A stretch of DNA of 64,000 nt from Dendrobium chrysotoxum (Eukaryota; Streptophyta; Magnoliopsida; Asparagales; Orchidaceae), in assembly GCA_019925795.1 (NCBI GenBank), contig CM034315.1, positions 9,176,001-9,240,000 on the forward strand. Reading direction: 5' to 3'. Both the position numbers and the translations under genes were made by a program. Position 1 is the first letter of the stretch; the number at the start of each line of letters is the position of its first letter. The notes under the pieces were generated by a model. It saw nothing but the letters and a program-made list of their open reading frames with translations, ran no database searches and was not told the origin of the DNA. Positions 56,418-64,000 of the stretch are shown here, one piece after another.

Positions 56418-58100
56418 TATATATATATAAGGAGGGAGAGGAGAAAGAGAAGAGTGAGGAAGCTCTTCGGGCCTTTTTCATCTAACACTGGTATTATGGA
56501 TTTTATTCTATTTGACATAAGTGGTTACACTCTTACTCCTATTTTCAATGATTTTGATTTCTATATTTTTAATCTTTCTGAAATTGATAAAAATATTTTA
56601 TCTCCTGATTTGTCAAGCTTCCACCATGTAACATTTCTTAAATGATAAATATGATCTTCACGATCATTTTCACTGTAATATTATTAAATTTCACCTGATA
56701 AATCAGAAGCTAAGCTTTTTTGAAGCAAATACGTAGTATTCAATTTTCATAAATTTTTTTGCTTTTTGTAGGTTATTAAATTTCTTACATGATTGAACTA
56801 CATAGAGAAAATGATAAGACTGATATGGGATAAATGTGATATTTGCATGTAATCAAAGAAGGCTTGATGTTAATGCTATAATTAATATGATTTATCTCTT
56901 AAAATATAATACTCTGAGCATGATGGTGGGCTAATGGGTTTTCTTTAAAATAAAAGGTTTATTGTGTGATCATGGTTGTAGCCTATAATCGATTGACTAA
57001 TTACACCAACAGGTAGAGAGTGATGACTCTTTATTGATGATTGAAAGCCACCTATGAATTGACTTAAGACTAACTGGTTGATAGTTGGGGTTAAAGTAAT
57101 GACTGATGACAAACTAGTCGATGATTGGGGTGAGAGGATGAAAACACCACATAATGTTAGATGTCCTATCTTGCTCTTCATAATTGCATTCATGATTGCA
57201 TTTACATGATAGTATATTAAATTGATTGATAGATAAAATTGAAGTTATATTGATAAAACGTATACTGGTACTGATATAATATAACATAACATACTAACAT
57301 GGCTTATTGATTGGTATCCTTTTATTATAATTAATAGATCTTTATTTTGCTTTATTGATCATATTAGTTTTAGTATTGATGATTGATATGAATTTTATAG
57401 TTTATTCCTTACTTATATTGATAAACTATTAATTGTTAATTGATATGGATCCAAATTGGAGCAGACATATCAATTCTTTTATCTTGCATTGAATATACAG
57501 TGGTGAGTTATGGTTACTACTAGGCTATTATGCACATTACATGATTTTTATATGATTTTAGGTAAAAGTAAAGAGTTTGCAGTGTGAGGTTAAACACGGA
57601 TGCTAGTTAGTTTTACTTTCAGCTCTTTAGTTTTATATGTGCTCTTTTGCAGCATATAGTGACTATTGTATATATGTTTTCAAACTATGTAACATAATTA
57701 CAAATATTGACTGTCAAAATATAATTATATTTATCACTATTTATACTTTTTCTTAATATAATTAGTCAACTCTATTATCAATGATCTAGTTGTTAAAGAC
57801 TTGAAAAAAAAACTTCCACTTTAGATCCCAAGGCATAACAAAGTGATATCAGAATAATGGATAGTGGAAGAATTTGATTGTATTTAGAGCTATAAAATGA
57901 TTTCATTATTTCTTGGTTAAATATGCTTATATATTTATGTTGTTTCAAAGGATTTATTTTATATTTGAGTTTTTTTATTGATCGGGCAAATAGGCCCGAA
58001 AGGGAAGAAATCAGAACTCGATGCTGAAGTATTTTTAGTTACACCTGAAAATATGATATAATTTGCTGACATGATTGCTCAGATGGTAAACGATAAATTA

Positions 58101-59160
58101 CACGTGCTTTCATATTTTTCAAATAAGTTTATTTTTAAAATTTTGGGTTATTACAATCTCCCCATATTTAGAAAATGTCATCATCAACATTTATATATCA
58201 ATATGAGATAGTATAATTAAAATTAAATCAAATCTATAATACACTAAATCAAATTGGTTAAAAAATCAAGAATTTATGTCAGGCATAAATCATAATAAAA
58301 TCAATTCTAAAATAATCGAAAAACTCAAATTATAAATAAAAAATAAAAATAAAATCTTGCAAGTTATATTCTCACACTTCAGAAGCCTCTTTCACTAGTT
58401 CTAATTGATTGTAATTTTCACTTTCTTTAGTTTTTTTTTACAGTATGATTTTTTACTTTTAAAAAATTAATTAAAAAAATAAATTGCAATAATTCATTAA
58501 AATGTTAAATCAATAAAGCCATTAAATAAATAGTGAACACAAATATTAACATAAATATTATTTATTCAACGACTCAAAATTATGTATATAATTTTAAAAA
58601 GCTTACTATATTTTCTTCTTAGTACATATAATTTAAGCTAAATATAATTAAATTCACTATTAAAATTAATTATGTTTGGTTTTTCCAAAATCCAACCGAA
58701 TTAATGAAACTAAAGCTCTAATTAATTTAATTAGGTTTAACAAATATTTGGTATGTTCAATTTATAAATTTTGTAACCGAATCTTATTGGCTTATAAACT
58801 ATTTAACTTTTAAACCTTCAAAATGCACATCTCAATCCATAAATTAAATTATAAATAATATCAATTTGTCAAAATCAATAATATTAATTATTTTATTTGA
58901 TTTAATTTTAATTAATATATTTATATATAATTTATTTGATTGAATATTTATAATATTATTTAATAAATTATTATCATTTATAATTAAATTAATTAAATCA
59001 AATTATCATAAAGTAAGATCCTAATTAATCATTAGACACAATAGCTTATATTCAATCATATTAAATTATAAATAATAACGGTTTATTTAAATTATTATGT
59101 TTTAATTAATTTGTATTAATTACTAGAATGTAAATTAATATAGTCAAATTGAATAAATAA
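58101..59160. other. AT-rich intergenic sequence
   Basis: I see no gene or clear element end. Composition is strongly A/T with short ATTAATTA-type words. It ends at the GC-richer upstream region of the tRNA synthetase gene. Confidence 0.5.
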
Positions 59161-59980
59161 TTAAATATGTAGATATGTCCGCTGCGTCTCCAGCCCTCCT
59201 TCTCGAAACCTTCCTTGGCGGCCGGCCTGTAAGTGAAGGAGAAGCGCTGAAGCGGAGTTTGTGACCGGAGCTCGTTGAGAGCAGGCGTTGACGGGACTTG
59301 CGGCGGGTGAAGGGAGTTCGCTGGGGGCAGGCATCGGCGGGGCTGGCGGCGTGTGAAGGAGAAGTGTAGTTCTTGAGGGGCTCGCTGGGGGATGAGACGC
59401 CGCGGGTTAAAGTTAAATTCGCCGAATTTACGGATATAGAAAATCCGGCATTAAAGGCATCGGCGGGTTAAAGTTAAATTCGCCGAATTTACGCAGGAGG
59501 TGTATAGATTGCACGCGTCGATTCTTCGGCTCCTTCGTGGCAGTTCGACTTCGCTCCTCGACGACTTTTCCTTCCTGTCGGATCGGAAGTTAGGACATTT
59601 TTTGATTGGATGCAACAACGGGAGCTCGCTGGCTTTGAAGGTAACTTTCTCCCTTTCGCGCTCTTCTCCGGCCAAATCCCGTAAAGCTCGTTAAATCCGG
59701 GAAAGGATGGGATTAGGATTTACACGGATTTACCGGATTTATGCCGTAAATCCCTAAATCCCGGATTTACGGATTCGCAGGATTTACAGACGCGCGGAAT
59801 GCGTTTGGCTGAATTTACGTTAAATCCTACTTAAAACTACAGCTAAATCCGATACCAAACACCCCCTTAAAGTTGCGATTTTTGCCGTTTTGACAGAATT
59901 TAAGTTAAATCTGCTCAAATCCTGCAACCAAGTAGCCCATAACTTTGTCTTCTATACAACCTCTTTGATTTCGAGCTCTG
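59161..59980 (+). promoter_or_regulatory. upstream region of the tryptophanyl-tRNA synthetase gene
   Basis: This GC-richer stretch directly precedes the start codon. It contains a 30-base direct repeat (59403-59432 and 59464-59493, starting CGGGTTAAAGTTAAATTCGC) and a cluster of GGATTTAC/GTAAATCC words between 59690 and 59840. Within the cluster is a perfect 10-base hairpin arm pair, CCGTAAATCC (59744-59753) and GGATTTACGG (59763-59772). The word ACCAAACACCCCCTTA at 59854-59869 looks like the end of a Tourist-type MITE, but the partner end was not found. Promoter elements could not be pinned down. Confidence 0.5.
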
Positions 59981-60416
59981 ATGGCAGAGGATCAGAAAGC
60001 TGGTGGAGTAGCGTCAACAGCTATGGCGACGGAGGAGGACAATCAGGTGGTGAACCCTTGGGAGGTATCGGCGAGGGATGGCGGAAAGATAGATTACGAC
60101 AAGCTGATTGAAAAGTTTGGATGCCAGCGGCTTGATCAATCCCTTGTCAACCGTGTCGAGCGCCTCACTTCGCGCCCTGCTCACGTATTTCTCCGTCGTG
60201 GTGTCTTCTTCGCCCACAGGTCGCTCATTTTTCTTCGCTACTTCATCATCTTTTGGCAATGTATTATGAGTTTGATGTGTATTTTGTTTATTTTAGGGAT
60301 TTGAATGAGATTCTTGATGTCTACGAGAGGGGGGAGAAGTTTTATCTTTATACGGGGAGGGGACCTTCATCAGAGGCTCTACACCTGGGCCATTTGGTGC
60401 CCTTCATGTTCACTAA
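59981..60416 (+). CDS. WARS: tryptophan--tRNA ligase, cytosolic, exons 1-2 (partial)
   Basis: This enzyme charges tRNA-Trp with tryptophan in the cytosol. Exon 1 is 59981-60219, with a plant-typical variable start (MAEDQKAGG) followed by NPWEVSARDGGKIDYDKLIE, KFGCQRLDQSLVNRVERLTS and VFLRRGVFFAHR. The intron 60220-60296 has GT...TTTTAG borders. Exon 2 is 60297-60416 and encodes DLNEILDVYERGEKFYLYTG and GPSSEALHLGHLVPFMFTK, where HLGH is the class I HIGH signature that binds ATP. Both phases agree across the junction. The donor at 60417 (GTAATC) is good. The next exon, expected to begin YLQEAF-like, is not found before 64000. The following intron is filled with mobile elements, so the gene probably continues past the window, but truncation cannot be excluded. 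Confidence 0.88.
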
Positions 60417-61921
60417 GTAATCTTTTGATTTGCAAATGCAGATTTTTTTTATTTATTGATTATCTTTTTATTAATTTTGTATTGCTTATTGGTGTTAATG
60501 ATTTGTTTTTGCGTTTTGTTTTGAATTGCTTCATCATTATATCCATAGATTTTATTGTGATGTAACTCCAGAATATTGTTTCCAGACACTAGTTGCGGAC
60601 AACAAAAAATTGTTAGTAAATGTGCAATGTTCCATAGAATGCTTCTTTGATTTGCTTATGTTAATGTTCTGGAAACAACCATCCTGCAAGTTCAACGGAG
60701 TGGAAACTGTGTTATGTGTGGAATCTAATTGTATTGATCAATTAGGTTGTTCTGTTGCCTCATACCTCAGGTTTCTCGTGCTCGCTGGGGGTGCGGGGGG
60801 TTTATCTCTTGCTTGGGTTCGGGTGATTTGCACATTAAATTTTTTCCCGTACAACGCACCAGCGTTATGTACCCGAGCGCCCCAACGTTGTGTTCCCGAG
60901 CTCCCCGACGCAGAACGACATAGAGCGGAGCGACACAGAGGTCTAATACGGCGTCGCAGCGGATCAAGACAGATGTTTGAGCGCTGCAGCGCTCCAAACT
61001 GGCGCTGTATCGCTGCGAGATGGATTGGACGGTTTTTTTTCTCGTTTTTCTGAAGGGTTGCATCCCTTGGGGTTATTTACTTGACTTTCTCTTGTATTTT
61101 GAGTATGTTAGATATTGAGAGCGGTGCATGTGAGAAGAAAAGCAATGAGAGAGTGAGAGAGAAGAGAGATTTGTACTATTTCTCCTAATTTCATAGTGGA
61201 TTTCTTGGTGTGGTGTGGCTCCATGGTTTTTTTCTCTAATTTGGGTTTTTCCACGTTAAATCCTGGTGTCCTTTATTTTTTTCGTTACTTTTACTTTCTT
61301 GCTTGTTACGCATTTGTGGTGTTTACTCCTCATCCCCAACAAACTGAATAGCAAATGTTGCTTTACTTGCATAAGGAATGAAGGATAATATGACAATCTA
61401 TTTGATATCTCGAAAATTTTATGCCTAAGTCATGATTATAGGTGATTTGATTGAACTCCCACTAGATTTGATCCTCATATCATTTGAATGGTTGCATCAT
61501 TCCTTCATGATTGGTATTCATATACTGATTTTCATTCTCTCCAATCATGTTTGTATTTGACAGAGAAGGAAGAGGAGGAATATGATTTGATTTATCTCCT
61601 ACCAGATTGGATTCCAATATCATTTGAATGGTTGCATTTGGCTTAGACGATTTGGTTGATCTCCTACTAGTTCTGATCCCCATATCTCTGACTAGTTGCA
61701 GTGATTTTTATTTTCTTTCTCATCCACTTCATTAGACTGGCTATTTGCTCTGATAATCTAGTTACTTGATCATCTTAGATTGGATGTAATAACATTGTTA
61801 CCTATTGATTGACTTTCTTTCTCTTCTTCCTTTTGCTCTCCCTCTTTCTTGACTTCCCTAAGAAGTGGTTCTTCATTTTTTTTTTACATCCTCTCGATTT
61901 TTAGTTTTGGACTTGAAGGTA
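60417..61921 (+). other. intron 2 of the synthetase with mobile-element fill
   Basis: No exon is recognised. The stretch 60772-61341 resembles an LTR (next entry). At 61450-61690 two loosely repeated segments share CATTTGAATGGTTGCAT with different context. The rest is T-rich intron-like sequence. Confidence 0.5.
60772..61341 (+). repeat. Copia-type LTR fragment
   Basis: Near 61200-61270 the sequence has GTGTGGCTCCATGG followed by TTTGGGTTTTTCCACGTTAA and ATCCTGGTGTCC, a stretch common at the 3' part of plant Copia LTRs. It ends CATCCCCAACA at 61341. No primer binding site follows, so it is a solo or truncated LTR. The left boundary is uncertain; a GC-rich block with GCGCCCCAACG and GAGCGCTGCAGCGCTC words (60850-61010) may be its U3. 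Confidence 0.55.
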
Positions 61922-64000
61922 ATGGGGAAGAAATTAAAAAATAAAGTAAAACGTTTTCCTAGGATTAGATGGGGGCATTTAAAGAATATTAACAAAAATA
62001 TTTTTGAGAGTAAGATTTTAGATCTTAAGATTTTGTCTGTGCATGAGGATGCTAATGTTATGTGGGAAAAAGTGGCTAGTAATATTAAGAATATTGCAAA
62101 AGATGTGCTTGGAGTTTCAAAGGGAAAAGCTCCTAATAGTAAAAATAGTTGGTGGTGGAATCCAAATGTACAAGAAAAGATTAAAAATAAGAAGATTTGT
62201 TATAAAAATTGGTTTAATTGTAAAAATTCTGATAATTGGAAATTATATAAAGAGGCACGTAAGGAATCTAAGAAAGCAATATGTGATGCAAAGAGTTTAG
62301 CTTTTAGTGATTTATATAATAGATTAGATACTAAGGAGGGAGAAAGATATATGTATAAGCTAGCCAAACAAAGAGATAGGAGTAGTAAGGATTTAGTTCA
62401 AGTGAAGTGTATTAAGGATGAAGATCAAAAAGTACTTTTTTTAGAAGATGATATTCAACAAAGGTGGATGAGATATTTTGCTAAACTTTTTAATGAAGAA
62501 TGTGAAAATAAAATTGACTGTAGTGACCTTAGCACCTTAAATGAAAATAAAGATTTCTGTTTTTATCGGCGTATTAGTAAAACCGAAGTTAGAGAGGCTT
62601 TAAAGAAAATGAAGGGTGGAAAAGCTGTTGGACCTGATGATATTCCAATAGAGGTGTGGAAATGCTTAGGAGATGAAGGAATTTCTTGGCTTACTAAACT
62701 TTTTAATACTGTTTTGAAGACTAAAAAGATGCCAGATGAGTGGAGAATGAGTGTGTTAATCCCTATTTTTAAGAATAAAGGTGATGCACAAGATTGTGCG
62801 AATTATAGAGGAATTAAGTTAATGTGTCATACTTTAAAACTATGGGAACGAGTTATGGAGCATAGGTTGCGGCGTGATACTAATGTTTCTCAAAATCAAT
62901 TTGGATTTATGCCGGGTAGGTCTACTATGGAAGCCATACATTTATTAAGAGGTTTGATGGAGAAATATAGAGAGAATAAGGAGGATTTACATATGATATT
63001 TATTGATTTAGAAAAAGCATATGATAAAGTTCCAAGAGAAGTGCTATGGAGAGTTCTTGAAAAGAAAGAAGTTAATAATGCTTATATTCAAATCATTAAA
63101 GATATGTATGCAGGAGCTATTACTTGTGTTCAAACACAAGGTGGTTTGACCAAGTATTTTCCTATTTCGGTTGGATTACACCAAGGATCAGCCTTAAGCC
63201 CATATCTTTTTGCTTTAGTCATCGATGTTCTCACTAGACATTTGCAAGAGGATGTACCTTGGTGTATGCTTTTTGCTGATGATATTCTTCTTGTTGATAA
63301 GACTAGAGAGGGAGTTGAAGGTAAACTAGAATTGTGGAGGTCAACCTTAGAGTCTAAAGGTTTTCGCTTGAGTAGATCTAAAACGGAATATATGGAGTGT
63401 AATTTTGGTAATAATAGACCTAGTGAGGGCATTGTGACTTTGGCCGATCAAGTCATTAATAAGAGTACACGTTTTAGATATCTTGGATCTATTGTTCAGA
63501 GTGATGGTGATATAGATGGGGATATTATCAGCAGAATCCAAGTTGGATGGTTAAAGTGGAGGAATGCATCGGGCTTATTGTGTGATAGAAAAGTACCCCT
63601 CAAACTTAAGGGAAAATTCTATAAGATGGTGGTGAGACCTGCAATGCTTTATGGTGCTGAATGTTGGCCATTAAAAGAGAAGCATAATTCTAAGTTAAGT
63701 GTTGCAGAGATGAGGATGCTCAGGTGGATGAGTGGCTTTACCCTTAGAGATAGGATACGAAATGAGCATATTCGTGAAAAGGTTGGAGTAGCTCCAGTGG
63801 AAGATAAGATTAGAGAGAGTCGCCTTAGATGGTTTGGTCACGTAAAACGGCGGCCTCCCGATGACCCGGTTAGGAAAGTAGAGGTCTTAGATTTGACTTA
63901 TGTTAAGAAAGGTAGAGGTAGACCTAAAAAGACTTGGTTAGAAAATATTAGAAATGATCTTTCTTTATTAGATTTAAACGAGAATTTGACTTTTAATAGG
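61910..64000 (+). mobile_element. 5'-truncated RTE-type LINE, runs off the right edge
   Basis: This is the same LINE family as 40715-42625, in the opposite orientation. Homology between the two runs from about 62168 to 64000. It begins inside the linker between endonuclease and RT. No LINE sequence was recognised upstream of about 61910, so it is 5' truncated. It lies in an intron of the tRNA synthetase gene in the sense direction. Confidence 0.85.
61922..64000 (+). CDS. LINE reverse transcriptase ORF, open to the window edge
   Basis: From the ATG at 61922 the frame stays open for 693 codons to the last base. It carries WWWNPNVQEKIKNKK, then GKAVGPDDIPIEVWKCLG, QNQFGFMPGRSTMEAIHL, FIDLEKAYDKVPREVLW, GLHQGSALSPYLFALV and the catalytic FADDILLVD. 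EMRMLRWMSG and GRGRPKKTW occur near the end. Compared with the copy at 40752 it retains the Trp codon that is a stop there. The endonuclease domain is absent, so it is unlikely to retrotranspose by itself, although the RT domain appears intact. Confidence 0.85.
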   Translation, partial: MGKKLKNKVKRFPRIRWGHLKNINKNIFESKILDLKILSVHEDANVMWEKVASNIKNIAKDVLGVSKGKAPNSKNSWWWNPNVQEKIKNKKICYKNWFNCKNSDNWKLYKEARKESKKAICDAKSLAFSDLYNRLDTKEGERYMYKLAKQRDRSSKDLVQVKCIKDEDQKVLFLEDDIQQRWMRYFAKLFNEECENKIDCSDLSTLNENKDFCFYRRISKTEVREALKKMKGGKAVGPDDIPIEVWKCLGDEGISWLTKLFNTVLKTKKMPDEWRMSVLIPIFKNKGDAQDCANYRGIKLMCHTLKLWERVMEHRLRRDTNVSQNQFGFMPGRSTMEAIHLLRGLMEKYRENKEDLHMIFIDLEKAYDKVPREVLWRVLEKKEVNNAYIQIIKDMYAGAITCVQTQGGLTKYFPISVGLHQGSALSPYLFALVIDVLTRHLQEDVPWCMLFADDILLVDKTREGVEGKLELWRSTLESKGFRLSRSKTEYMECNFGNNRPSEGIVTLADQVINKSTRFRYLGSIVQSDGDIDGDIISRIQVGWLKWRNASGLLCDRKVPLKLKGKFYKMVVRPAMLYGAECWPLKEKHNSKLSVAEMRMLRWMSGFTLRDRIRNEHIREKVGVAPVEDKIRESRLRWFGHVKRRPPDDPVRKVEVLDLTYVKKGRGRPKKTWLENIRNDLSLLDLNENLTFNR

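Larger units (their letters stand above)
54893..58100. repeat. right arm of the inverted duplication
   Basis: This is the reverse complement of 34212-37505. It comprises the 3' internal Gypsy part (54893-55312), the LTR (55313-56417) and 1.7 kb of flank (56418-58100). The flank has no recognisable gene; its short frames correspond to those in the left arm. Confidence 0.85.

Noticed and set aside
59161..59500. Possible additional upstream exon of the synthetase in GC-rich sequence
   Set aside because: No frame gives synthetase-like sequence and the ATG at 59981 already yields the expected N terminus.
60526..61053. 175-codon frame in the synthetase intron
   Set aside because: The composition is mixed intron and LTR-like GC-rich sequence, and no domain is visible.
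1..64000. tRNA genes or organelle DNA insertions
   Set aside because: I saw no convincing tRNA T-loop/acceptor pairing or organelle gene fragment while reading, but this was by eye only; a covariance-model scan would be decisive.

Overview
This window is nuclear DNA of a flowering plant, and most of it is transposable-element sequence. Three things show this. Two host genes have plant-style GT-AG introns: MCM6 and cytosolic tryptophanyl-tRNA synthetase. One small gene family carries a plant-type B3 DNA-binding domain. The remainder is typical plant repeat content: Tat-lineage and chromovirus Ty3/Gypsy, Copia and RTE-type LINE elements, plus MULE, hAT and MITE elements. The species cannot be named from this sequence.

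Layout. 1-1570: non-coding repeat. 1572-3510: truncated Copia element on the minus strand. 3.5-15.8 kb: a B3 gene (13193-13729, +) whose upstream flank is split by a young gag-only LTR retrotransposon (6098-12816, TSD ATAGT). Decayed chromovirus integrase lies at both ends of this stretch in opposite orientations. 16.6-19.9 kb: the 5' third of MCM6, with two E2F-type promoter sites. It is broken by a frameshift, a lost acceptor and a partial exon loss, and a 1.7-kb MULE sits in intron 3. 20.4-24.9 kb: AT-rich non-coding repeat with a 585-bp tandem duplication. 24.9-29.96 kb: decayed minus-strand Tat-like Gypsy element with a hAT element inserted in it. 29.96-33.2 kb: third, internally deleted copy of the B3 block, carrying a solo LTR. 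33.2-37.5 kb: LTR remnants and the left arm of a large inverted duplication. 37.5-45.3 kb: second intact B3 copy (38650-39186, -) with a LINE inserted in its flank and part of that flank repeated. 45.3-56.4 kb: decayed plus-strand Tat-like Gypsy element with an internal 1.95-kb tandem duplication and a decayed antisense ORF. 54.9-58.1 kb: right arm of the inverted duplication. 59.98-60.42 kb: first two coding exons of tryptophanyl-tRNA synthetase, whose next intron holds a Copia LTR fragment and a 5'-truncated LINE running off the right edge.

Only four coding sequences look potentially functional: the two B3 genes, the gag of the young retrotransposon, and the start of the tRNA synthetase. 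The LINE at the right edge also keeps an open RT frame. MCM6 is best read as a pseudogene fragment. The repeats explain the architecture. One block of B3 gene plus flanks exists in three copies, one of them inverted, and each copy was then hit by a different later insertion, so the copies act as empty sites for one another. I found no evidence of a new enzymatic or defence system. The most unusual content is structural: the near-identical B3 coding copies in more diverged flanks, the inverted duplication, the palindrome at the MCM6 break, and the rapidly changing minisatellites inside one LTR family.
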